Shown here: piece after piece, positions 1-6,158 of the stretch
Position numbering within the stretch: the first letter of the stretch is position 1
How the letters are laid out: each line of letters begins with the position of its first letter
Source of the DNA: an uncultured Collinsella sp.
GTDB taxonomy: Bacteria; Actinomycetota; Coriobacteriia; Coriobacteriales; Coriobacteriaceae
NCBI GenBank assembly: GCA_905197585.1
Contig: CAJJZO010000088.1
Coordinates: forward strand, 1-7,330
Length of the DNA stretch: 7,330 nucleotides
Reading direction: 5' to 3'
Program-made: the position numbers and the translations under genes
The notes under the pieces: generated by a model
Told to the model about the DNA's origin: nothing
Database searches by the model: none
Seen by the model: the letters and a program-made list of their open reading frames with translations, nothing else

Positions 1-716
1 GTACGGTCACCGCCCCGAGCTCGGGTAGCATCGTGGAGCTCAACGCCAAGGTGGGCGCCACAGTAACAGGCGGCATGATCATGGGCGAAAGCGATACGAG
101 CGGCGGCAAGCAGTGCATGCAGATCGCCGACCTGTCCAAAATGAAGGTGACCGTGCAGGTGGGCGAAAAGGACATCGCCAAGATCGCCGTTGGGCAGAGC
201 GCCAACGTCACGTATCCCGCGTTTCCCGATATCGTGAGCCAGGGCACCGTCACGGCTATCGCGTCGGTGGCAAACTCCGACGCCGCCAACGGTGGCGGCG
301 GCAGCGTGACCTTTAACGTCGATATTCTCATCGAGGCGCCCGACGCGCGCCTGAAGCCGGGCATGACGGCGGAGGTATCGGTGGTGACCGAGCAGCTCGA
401 CGACGTGGTGATGGTGCCGACGATGGCGCTCATGACCGAAGACGGCGAACACTATTACGTCAACGTCGCAACCGATGACGAGGGCAAGCAAACCCATCGC
501 GTGAAGGTGACCGTCGTGACGCAAAACGACAACGAAGCCGTAGTCGGCAAGACACAGGTTAAGCGCGACGACCAGGGCAACGAGATCAACCCCAACGTTC
601 CGGTTACCAAGCTGCGCGATGGCGACACCCTCGTCATGGACACCGGAGCGGACGCAACGGCTGACGGCGGCTACGGTGCGGATTCGGGCAGTATGTCTGC
701 CGACGAGGGCATGTAA
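1..716 (+). CDS. MacA-like membrane fusion protein (HlyD/RND-adaptor family), 5'-truncated
   Basis: This is the C-terminal part (237 residues, reading from codon 3-5) of an ABC-exporter adaptor protein, which links the permease to the space outside the membrane. The frame is open to the left edge. The first visible residues, TVTAPSSGSIVELNAKVGAT, are the classic second half of the lipoyl/barrel-sandwich hairpin, so the true start lies upstream and the GTG at 33 is internal. A beta-barrel region follows (about codons from position 140 to 400, including QSANVTYPAFP and LKPGMTAEVSV), then a membrane-proximal domain. The protein ends in an acidic Gly/Asp/Ser-rich tail (about 645-713) that looks disordered. 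The signal or membrane anchor and the coiled-coil hairpin are outside the window. Its stop overlaps the next gene's ATG by one base (TAATG), and an ATPase and a MacB-type permease follow, which supports the exporter role. In a monoderm host there would be no TolC partner. Substrate unknown. Confidence 0.88.
   Translation, partial: TVTAPSSGSIVELNAKVGATVTGGMIMGESDTSGGKQCMQIADLSKMKVTVQVGEKDIAKIAVGQSANVTYPAFPDIVSQGTVTAIASVANSDAANGGGGSVTFNVDILIEAPDARLKPGMTAEVSVVTEQLDDVVMVPTMALMTEDGEHYYVNVATDDEGKQTHRVKVTVVTQNDNEAVVGKTQVKRDDQGNEINPNVPVTKLRDGDTLVMDTGADATADGGYGADSGSMSADEGM
705..709 (+). promoter_or_regulatory. Ribosome binding site of the exporter ATPase gene
   Basis: GAGGG lies 6 nt before the ATG at 716, inside the last codons of the adaptor gene. 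It supports the ATG at 716 and coupled translation through the TAATG stop/start overlap. Confidence 0.6.
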
Positions 717-1489
717 TGCATCCCGTTATCGACATCCGCAACGTGCACCGCATCTTTGAGAGCGTGGCGGGGTGCGCCCACATCCTGCACAACGTGAGCC
801 TGGCGGTAAATCCCGGCGAATTCGTCGCTATCACCGGCCCCTCGGGCTCGGGCAAGTCGACGCTCATGAACATCCTAGGCTGTCTGGATAAGCCGACGGC
901 GGGCGACTACTACCTGCAAGGGCTCAACGTGGCCGAGCTCGATGATGAGGAGCTCACCGAAGTTCGCGCCCTGAGCATTGGCTTTGTCTTTCAGAGCTTC
1001 AACCTGCTGCCGCGCCTGTCGGTTATCGAAAATGTGATGCTGCCGCTGGCCTACACCAATGTGCCCCGTAGCCAGCGCGAAATGCGCGCCGTGCACGCGC
1101 TGCAGGCTGTCACGCTGCCCGTCGACCACTGGGACCACCGCATATCCGAGCTCTCGGGCGGCCAGATGCAGCGCGTCGCAATCGCGCGCGCCCTCGTCAA
1201 TGACCCGCCCATCATTCTGGCCGACGAGCCGACGGGAAACCTGGACTCCGCTACCGGAGCGCTTGTGATGGAAACCTTCCATAAGATCCAGAAGCGCGGC
1301 AAAACCATCGTGCTTATCACACACGACCCCGGCATCGCCGCCGAGGCCGACCGTGCCGTGACCATCCGCGACGGTCGCATTCACGATGGCGCGTATATTC
1401 CACATGCACCGCGGACCCTGCGCAGCGCCGTGGATAGCCTGCCCAGGATTTCCGCCTCCGCCAACCCGCCGAAAGGAGAGATGGCATGA
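716..1489 (+). CDS. MacB/LolD-type ABC transporter ATP-binding protein
   Basis: A 257-residue cytoplasmic ATPase that should power the permease encoded directly downstream. All nucleotide-binding motifs are intact: Walker A GPSGSGKS (residues 41-48), Q-loop glutamine in [10 protein letters not shown] (Q93), signature LSGGQ (146-150), Walker B IILADE with catalytic Glu171, D-loop GNLD (174-177) and switch His203 in LITHD. The wording around Walker A and the signature ([12 protein letters not shown]) is typical of the MacB/LolD/FtsE-like 'MJ0796' class of stand-alone ATPases paired with FtsX-type permeases. The roughly 30 residues after the H-loop region (about 228-257, rich in Pro, Ser and Arg) go beyond the usual end of the family and have no motif I recognise. 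The ATG overlaps the adaptor stop by one base, and the stop overlaps the permease ATG by four (ATGA). Family call is firm; the transported substrate is not inferable. Confidence 0.95.
   Translation: MHPVIDIRNVHRIFESVAGCAHILHNVSLAVNPGEFVAITGPSGSGKSTLMNILGCLDKPTAGDYYLQGLNVAELDDEELTEVRALSIGFVFQSFNLLPRLSVIENVMLPLAYTNVPRSQREMRAVHALQAVTLPVDHWDHRISELSGGQMQRVAIARALVNDPPIILADEPTGNLDSATGALVMETFHKIQKRGKTIVLITHDPGIAAEADRAVTIRDGRIHDGAYIPHAPRTLRSAVDSLPRISASANPPKGEMA
1472..1478 (+). promoter_or_regulatory. Ribosome binding site of the exporter permease gene
   Basis: AAAGGAG ends 7 nt before the ATG at 1486, a near-ideal Shine-Dalgarno site. It lies within the 3' end of the ATPase gene and fixes the permease start at the ATGA overlap. 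Confidence 0.8.
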
Positions 1490-2700
1490 GCGCCCGCGAT
1501 CTCATCCAGGAAGCCCTTCACTCGCTCGAAGCCAACAAGGGGCGCAGCCTGCTCACCATCCTGGGCATTGTCATCGGCATCGCCTCGGTTATCGCCATGA
1601 CTTCGCTCATCGGCGGCATCCAAAACAGCCTGGTCAACAGTCTGGGCCTCAATGCGGCACGCATGGTGCAAATCTATTCGTCGCAAGAACTCACCGAGTC
1701 CGACATCGAGAAGCTTCAAAAACTGGTGCCGCAGATAGAGCAGATCGGCATTGTCGACAGCGCGTATACCGAGTACAAGACCGGCGATAAAAGCTATACC
1801 GTCATGGCACAGGGTGTCGATAGCGACATGCTCGACGCCGTGGGGGCCAGCAAGCTCGTTGCGGGGCGCACCTATTCCCAGGCCGAGTCCCAATCAGGCT
1901 CGCGCGTGGCGCTCATCAGCCGCGGCGGCGCCGATCAGCTTTACGGCAACGAACAGGATGCGCTGGGGAAAACCATCAAGGTGTCCAACGGCGAGGTGCA
2001 GATTGTAGGTGTGATTGATGGCGGCAACGACTCCATGGGCTCGCTCACGCTGTATATGCCACGCGAAACCATCTCCGGGCTGTTTGGCGACGAGAATCCT
2101 TCATTCCCCAGCGTGACCGCACTCGCCGTCGAGGGCACCGATATGGATGAGCTTTGTAAGACCATCGAGTCCAAGGTGCGCGCGATGAAGGGCATCGAGG
2201 AGCAGGACGAGTACGACAGTGTATCGGCGACCTCCATGAAAAGCGCCATCGATGCACTCAACTCCTTTATGGGCGCGTTCTCGCTCATCATGGGTGCTGT
2301 CGCCAGCATCTCACTGCTTGTCGGCGGTATCGGCATTATGAACATGATGCTCACCAACGTGACGGAGCGCATACGCGAGATCGGCATCCGCCGCGCTCTG
2401 GGCGCCAGTCGTCGCGATATCACCGCGCAGTTTTTGGCCGAGTCTTCGGCGCTGTGCGTCACCGGCGGACTGTTGGGTGTCCTGATTGGCTATCTGCTGG
2501 CATGGGGTCTCACGTTCTTTGCCGCAAGCTCGGGCATCATGAGCGAGTTTGGAGCTACCGGGACGATCACGCCAAGCTTCTCCATTACAACAGTATTGAT
2601 CGCGTTTGCCGTATCGGTCGGCATCGGCGTAATCTTTGGCTTCTACCCCGCTCGCCGTGCAGCAAAGCTCGACCCGGTGGAGTGCCTACGCTACCAGTAA
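1486..2700 (+). CDS. MacB/FtsX-type ABC transporter permease
   Basis: A 404-residue integral membrane subunit with the layout of MacB-type permeases. There is one N-terminal membrane helix (about 21-44), a large extracytoplasmic MacB_PCD-like domain (about 45-260) and three C-terminal helices (about 261-288, 321-347 and 367-386) forming the FtsX domain. Diagnostic stretches are KGRSLLTILGIVIGIASVI at the N-terminus, GGIGIMNMMLTNVTERIREI followed by GIRRALGASRRDI (the cytoplasmic coupling segment after helix 2), and the closing GFYPARRAAKLDPVECLRY, which is near-universal in this family. It lacks a fused ATPase, unlike E. coli MacB; the ATPase is the preceding gene. MacB-class proteins act as mechanotransmitters that drive export of substrates outside the membrane (peptides, toxins, siderophores or lipoproteins, depending on the system). 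Which applies here cannot be told from sequence. The block ends at this gene's TAA. Confidence 0.95.
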   Translation: MSARDLIQEALHSLEANKGRSLLTILGIVIGIASVIAMTSLIGGIQNSLVNSLGLNAARMVQIYSSQELTESDIEKLQKLVPQIEQIGIVDSAYTEYKTGDKSYTVMAQGVDSDMLDAVGASKLVAGRTYSQAESQSGSRVALISRGGADQLYGNEQDALGKTIKVSNGEVQIVGVIDGGNDSMGSLTLYMPRETISGLFGDENPSFPSVTALAVEGTDMDELCKTIESKVRAMKGIEEQDEYDSVSATSMKSAIDALNSFMGAFSLIMGAVASISLLVGGIGIMNMMLTNVTERIREIGIRRALGASRRDITAQFLAESSALCVTGGLLGVLIGYLLAWGLTFFAASSGIMSEFGATGTITPSFSITTVLIAFAVSVGIGVIFGFYPARRAAKLDPVECLRYQ

Positions 2701-2734
2701 GCCACCACCAACAAGTTGCGTTGAATTAGAGCGC
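2701..2734. other. Short intergenic gap between convergent operons
   Basis: This is the only noncoding stretch between the exporter permease stop and the stop of the converging cobalamin operon. Its first two thirds are AT-richer than either neighbour. I see no strong GC hairpin followed by a T-run on either strand. The best stem nearby is a bulged one (CGCG-AG-CTC pairing with GAG-CGCG, about 2741-2762) inside the end of cobK, without a proper T-tract. Confidence 0.8.
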
Positions 2735-3508
2735 CTAGCGCGCGAGCTCCCGTAAGAGCGCGTCTTCCACTTCCCGAAGCGAAAGGGCCACGCCTCCCTC
2801 GGCGGGACGGGTGACCACGATGCAGCGCGCTCCCGCGTCGCGCGCGGCGGCGAGCTTCTCGGCCGTGCCGCCTACGGTTCCCGAGTCCTTGGTCACAAGC
2901 CACTGGGCGCCCACCTGCCGAAGCATCGCCTCGTTGAGCTCGCGGGTGAAGGGCCCCTGCATGCCGATGACGTGCGACGGCGAAAACCCCGCATCGATGC
3001 ACTTCGTTATAGCACCGGGCAGCGGAAGCACACGCACGAAGAATCGCTCCGCGAAATCGGCGACTCGCATGTAGGGAGCAAGCTCCTTGCTTCCCGTCGT
3101 GAGAAGCGCGCGACCCGGGTTCTCGGAGAGAAAGCGCGCCGCGCAGGCGATCGACGCGACCGACACGACGCCTTTGGGCAGCACCTCGACCGGGCGCGCA
3201 AGGCGCAGGCATCGTGCACCCACGGCGAGCGAAGCGGCCCGGATGTTGCCGCTTGCGAGCGTAGCGAAGGGGTGCGTGGCGTCGACGACGATGCGCGCGC
3301 CGGAAAGCTCACGCTCCATGTCGGCCTCGTCGAGCCTGCCCGCATGCACCTCGATGCCCGGAAGCTCGCCCAAAAGCTCGCCTCCGTACTCGGTTGCCGC
3401 GTAGGCACGGGCGGGGATTCCCGCCCCGCTCGCCCATTCGCACAGGAGGCGGCCCTCGGTGGTGCCGGCGAAGATGCGCAGCGCCGGCGCGGATGCGGGG
3501 GCCGTCAC
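2735..3508 (-). CDS. cobK/cbiJ: Precorrin-6A / cobalt-precorrin-6A reductase
   Basis: Reduces (cobalt-)precorrin-6A to 6B with a pyridine nucleotide in corrin-ring synthesis; cytoplasmic. I place the start at the GTG at 3508, giving 257 residues, the usual family length of about 250. This GTG overlaps the cobH stop as GTGA, has an AGGCGG site 6 nt upstream, and is followed within 10 residues by the family's N-terminal motif LRIFAGTTEGR (10-20). Other family motifs are VVDATHPFA (74-82), LLTTGSKEL (135-143), MQGPF (183-187), TKDSGTVGG (206-214) and VVTRP (231-235). The frame stays open upstream to 3778, but that part is an Arg/Gly-rich out-of-frame reading of cobH. Sequence alone does not separate the cobalt-late (CobK) from the cobalt-early (CbiJ) enzyme; CbiJ would fit an anaerobic host. 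Last gene of the operon. Confidence 0.94.
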   Translation of the reverse strand: MTAPASAPALRIFAGTTEGRLLCEWASGAGIPARAYAATEYGGELLGELPGIEVHAGRLDEADMERELSGARIVVDATHPFATLASGNIRAASLAVGARCLRLARPVEVLPKGVVSVASIACAARFLSENPGRALLTTGSKELAPYMRVADFAERFFVRVLPLPGAITKCIDAGFSPSHVIGMQGPFTRELNEAMLRQVGAQWLVTKDSGTVGGTAEKLAAARDAGARCIVVTRPAEGGVALSLREVEDALLRELAR

Positions 3509-4146
3509 TTCGGGCCGCCTGGGCGCGTGATCTGGTAGAGCAGCGCGTTCATAATGGCGGCCGCCACGGTCGAGCCGCCCTTGCGACCCCTCGCGACGAT
3601 GGCCGGCACGCGTCGCGCGAGTAGCTCCTCTTTCGCCTCGACCACGTTCACAAACCCAACCGGCACCCCAACGACGAGCGCGGGCGCGATCTTCCCCGCG
3701 TCCATGAGCTCGGCGAGGCGCAGAAGTGCTGTGGGAGCGTTGCCGACGGCCACGATGAGCGGACCCTCGATGCCGCAAGCTTTGTCCATGCTCGCAACGG
3801 CGCGAGTCGTGCCCGCGGCGCGCGCAGCCGCGGCGACATCAGGGTCGGCCATGTAGCACACGGCCTTGCAGCCGAGCTTCGCGAGCGCGGGCTTGCTTAT
3901 GCCTGCGAGCGCCATGTTCGTGTCGGTGAGCACCGTGGCCCCTGCGCGCAGTGCGTCGAGCGCACAGTGCGCGGCGTCATGGGTGAACACGAGGGAATCG
4001 GCGTACGAGAAGTCGGCAGTGGTGTGGATGACGCGCTTCACGACGGGCTCTTCGAGCGGCGGGAACGTGCGGCTGCCGAGCTCTTCGGTGATGATCTCGA
4101 AGCTGCGCCGCTCGATGTCGCCGGGCGCCATCTCCTTGGAATCCAT
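3505..4146 (-). CDS. cobH/cbiC: Precorrin-8X / cobalt-precorrin-8 methylmutase
   Basis: A 213-residue cytoplasmic enzyme that moves the methyl group from C-11 to C-12 to give (cobalt-)hydrogenobyrinate/cobyrinate. Family features are clear: IERRSFEII at residues 11-19; RVIHTTADFSYA (38-49) with His41, which I match to the catalytic His43 of Pseudomonas denitrificans CobH; TDTNMALAGI (74-83); IVAVGNAPTAL (131-141); VVGVPVGFVNVVEAKEEL (158-175); and the C-terminal RGRKGGSTVAAAIMNALL (186-203). Length is typical (about 205-215). The ATG begins immediately after the cobO TAG with no gap; GGAG sits 6 nt upstream, with a second GGAAGGAG 11 nt upstream. Its TGA overlaps the cobK GTG by four bases. 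Whether its substrate carries cobalt (CbiC) or not (CobH) is not readable. Confidence 0.96.
   Translation of the reverse strand: MDSKEMAPGDIERRSFEIITEELGSRTFPPLEEPVVKRVIHTTADFSYADSLVFTHDAAHCALDALRAGATVLTDTNMALAGISKPALAKLGCKAVCYMADPDVAAAARAAGTTRAVASMDKACGIEGPLIVAVGNAPTALLRLAELMDAGKIAPALVVGVPVGFVNVVEAKEELLARRVPAIVARGRKGGSTVAAAIMNALLYQITRPGGPK
3515..3520 (-). promoter_or_regulatory. Ribosome binding site of cobK/cbiJ
   Basis: AGGCGG on the minus strand, 6 nt before the GTG at 3508 and within the last codons of cobH. Moderate match, but together with the GTGA overlap it decides the cobK start against the longer upstream frame. Confidence 0.5.
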
Positions 4147-4662
4147 CTAGTACTCCACTCCTTCCCTTGCACATATCCCCTGCTCGTAGGGGTGTTTCTC
4201 GCACCGCATCTCGGTTATGTAGTCGGCCTTCTCCACGATCTTGCGGGAAGGCGCGCGCCCGGTGAGCGCTACTTCGACGCCGCGCGCGGACATATCGAGC
4301 GCGCGGTCCACGAGCGCCTCGTCGACAAGCCCCTTCGAAAGCGCGTCGAGCGCCTCGTCGAGCACGAGCAGCCCCTCCTGCGCGCCCTCGAGCTCGGCGA
4401 GCGCGGAAGCGAGGTTCCCATCGTGCAACTCGCGCGTCGCGGCAAGTTCTTCCGACGTCATGGACCAGGTAAACTTTTCCGACACCTTCCCCGCGAACAC
4501 GGGCACGCCGAAATGCTCGGCGAGCAGTCGCGCCTCCCCGCTTTCGCCGTCTTTCAGGAACTGCACGACGACGACGCGGCGGCCTGCGGCGAGCATGCGA
4601 AGGGCGAGCCCCATCGCCGCCGTGGTCTTGCCTTTGCCGTCGCCATGATACACGTGGATCAT
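4147..4662 (-). CDS. cobO: Corrinoid (cob(I)yrinic acid a,c-diamide) adenosyltransferase, CobA/CobO/BtuR type
   Basis: Transfers the 5'-deoxyadenosyl group from ATP to the cobalt of a reduced corrinoid. The 171-residue protein has the reversed-P-loop family hallmark HGDGKGKTTAAMGLALR (6-22), QFLKDGESGE (34-43), the Walker B-like LLVLDEALDAL (98-108), LTGRAPSRKIVEKADYITEM (133-152) and the C-terminal KHPYEQGICAREGVEY (156-171). It begins almost directly at the P-loop, so it lacks the N-terminal extension of roughly 25 residues found in Salmonella CobA and Pseudomonas CobO; short forms like this are known in Firmicutes and other anaerobes. The start ATG at 4662 is well supported: it overlaps the cobQ stop (ATGA) and AGGAGG lies 4 nt upstream. 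It sits between amidation and ring-contraction genes, which favours de novo synthesis, though salvage use is also possible. Confidence 0.95.
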   Translation of the reverse strand: MIHVYHGDGKGKTTAAMGLALRMLAAGRRVVVVQFLKDGESGEARLLAEHFGVPVFAGKVSEKFTWSMTSEELAATRELHDGNLASALAELEGAQEGLLVLDEALDALSKGLVDEALVDRALDMSARGVEVALTGRAPSRKIVEKADYITEMRCEKHPYEQGICAREGVEY

Positions 4663-6158
4663 ACGCCCTCCTCGATAATGCGGTAGACATACTCCATGTC
4701 GAGCGCCCCGCGCACGGAGTCGGCCAGGCGGTCGAACTCGCGCGCACGGTGATCGGCCGCGGACACCGCGCCCTCAGCACCCACGACGCTCTCGGGCAGG
4801 CCGCGCATGCGCGCGAGCGAGCGCGCGAGGGCGAGTGCCACCCCCGGTTCGTCGAACAGGCCGTGGAGATAGGTTCCGAACACGTTTCCGCAGGCCGCGC
4901 CTTCTGGTTTGCCGCCAATCGTGCCCGCAGGGGCGCAGGAGACGGTCGTATCGCCGTCGTGAATCTCGTACCCGCGCGCCGTCATGCCGTTCCACACCGA
5001 GAACGCGCCTTGGGCGCCCGTGATGCGCAGCTCCGACTGGGCGAGGCGCTTTTCCTCCTTGAACACCGTATTTGCAGGGATGAGCCCGAGCCCGCGCGCG
5101 GTGCCAGCGCCTTCCCTGCCGTGCGGGTCGGAAAGCTCGTCTCCCAAAAGCTGGTAGCCTCCGCATATGCCGAGCACCGGCGTGCCCGCGCCCGAAAGCG
5201 CGCGTACACAGGCTCCGATGCCGCTAGCCGCAAGCCAGCGCGCGTCGTCGAGCGTGGACTTCGAGCCGGGAAGCACCACCAGGTCGGGTCGGCCCAGATC
5301 GGTCGTCGAGGAAACGTAGCGCACGCCCACGCCGGGCACGCGCGAAAGCGGGTCGAAGTCGGTGAAGTTCGACAGATGCGGAAGGCGCACGACGGCGACG
5401 TCGATGACGCCGCGCGCCTCGCGGGCAGATAGGCGCGGCGCGAGCGAGTCCTCGTCGTCCAGGTCGAGCGTAAGAAACGGCACGACCCCCACGACGGGAA
5501 CCCCGCACATCTTCTCGAGCGGGGCCAAACCCGGGCGGAGGATTTCCACATCGCCGCGGAACTTGTTCACAACAAGCCCCCGCAAAAGCGCGCGATCCTC
5601 GGGCGCAAAGAGCGCGACCGTGCCGTAGAGCTGGGCAAATACCCCGCCTGGGTCGATGTCGCCCGCGAGCAGCACGGGGGAGGACACGGCGCGCGCGAGC
5701 CCCATGTTGACGATGTCGTTGTCGGCAAGGTTGATTTCGGCGGGGCTGCCGGCGCCCTCGATGACGATGACGTCGTTTTCCTCCGCGAGCGAATCGAACG
5801 ACTCCAAAATCTGCGGCATGAGCGCCTTCTTTCGCGCGAAGTAGTCCCTCGCAGCGAAGGCTCCCTGCGCCTTGCCGGCCACGATGAGCTGGCTTCGGTG
5901 GTCACTTTCGGGCTTGAGCAGGATGGGGTTCATACGCACGTCGGGCACGATGCCACACGCCTCGGCCTGCATGATCTGGGCGCGCCCCATCTCGAGCCCG
6001 TCGGCCGTGACACCGCTGTTGAGCGCCATGTTCTGGCTCTTGAAGGGAGCCACGCGCAGGCCGTCCTGCGAAAGCACACGGCACAGCCCCGCCGCAAGCA
6101 GGCTCTTCCCCGCGTTCGACATGGTGCCCTGGATCATGATGGGCTTCGCCCTACCCAC
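4659..6158 (-). CDS. cobQ/cbiP: Cobyric acid synthase (glutamine-hydrolysing)
   Basis: Amidates positions b, d, e and g of adenosylcobyrinic acid a,c-diamide, using four glutamine and four ATP, to give adenosylcobyric acid; cytoplasmic. I choose the GTG at 6158 (499 residues, usual length about 490-510) because a perfect AAGGAGGT lies 8 nt upstream and the family's N-terminus follows at once (AKPIMIQGTMSNAGKS, 4-19). The N-terminal dethiobiotin-synthetase-like ATP domain contains GTMSNAGKS (11-19), PFKSQNMALNSG (38-49), IEGAGSPAEINL (133-144), GDIDPGGVFAQLYGT (166-180) and NKFRGD (198-203). The C-terminal class I (triad) glutamine amidotransferase domain contains VLPGSKSTLDD (295-305), nucleophile Cys332 in GICGGYQLLG and triad His432 in GTYLHGLFD. 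Both domains look intact. It overlaps cobD by 8 nt and cobO by 4 nt. An upstream in-frame ATG (6296) would add 46 Arg/Ala-rich residues that are shadow of cobD. Confidence 0.97.
   Translation of the reverse strand: MGRAKPIMIQGTMSNAGKSLLAAGLCRVLSQDGLRVAPFKSQNMALNSGVTADGLEMGRAQIMQAEACGIVPDVRMNPILLKPESDHRSQLIVAGKAQGAFAARDYFARKKALMPQILESFDSLAEENDVIVIEGAGSPAEINLADNDIVNMGLARAVSSPVLLAGDIDPGGVFAQLYGTVALFAPEDRALLRGLVVNKFRGDVEILRPGLAPLEKMCGVPVVGVVPFLTLDLDDEDSLAPRLSAREARGVIDVAVVRLPHLSNFTDFDPLSRVPGVGVRYVSSTTDLGRPDLVVLPGSKSTLDDARWLAASGIGACVRALSGAGTPVLGICGGYQLLGDELSDPHGREGAGTARGLGLIPANTVFKEEKRLAQSELRITGAQGAFSVWNGMTARGYEIHDGDTTVSCAPAGTIGGKPEGAACGNVFGTYLHGLFDEPGVALALARSLARMRGLPESVVGAEGAVSAADHRAREFDRLADSVRGALDMEYVYRIIEEGV
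4667..4672 (-). promoter_or_regulatory. Ribosome binding site of cobO
   Basis: AGGAGG on the minus strand, 4 nt before the ATG at 4662, inside the final codons of cobQ. Strong match with slightly short spacing; it supports a short CobO starting at the P-loop. Confidence 0.7.

Noticed and set aside
875..1893. Overlapping minus-strand open frames antisense to the ATPase and permease genes
   Set aside because: No recognisable domains, and they oppose genes with complete catalytic motifs; best explained as codon-bias shadows.
2741..2762. Possible terminator hairpin at the end of cobK
   Set aside because: The stem is short and bulged, sits inside coding sequence and is followed only by TCTTCC rather than a T-run, so I do not call it a terminator.
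3509..3778. In-frame upstream extension of cobK by 90 codons
   Set aside because: The added residues are Arg/Gly-rich, overlap the conserved C-terminal motifs of cobH in another frame, and lie upstream of a GTGA-coupled start with a plausible ribosome binding site.
3977..4918. Long minus-strand open frame of 313 codons across cobH, cobO and cobQ
   Set aside because: It is Arg/Ala-rich with no family motif and runs across three well-supported genes in a different frame; typical of high-GC DNA.
4749..5432. Plus-strand open frame of 227 codons antisense to cobQ
   Set aside because: Composition is dominated by Arg, Ala and His with no motif; it is the antisense shadow of the intact CobQ amidotransferase domain.
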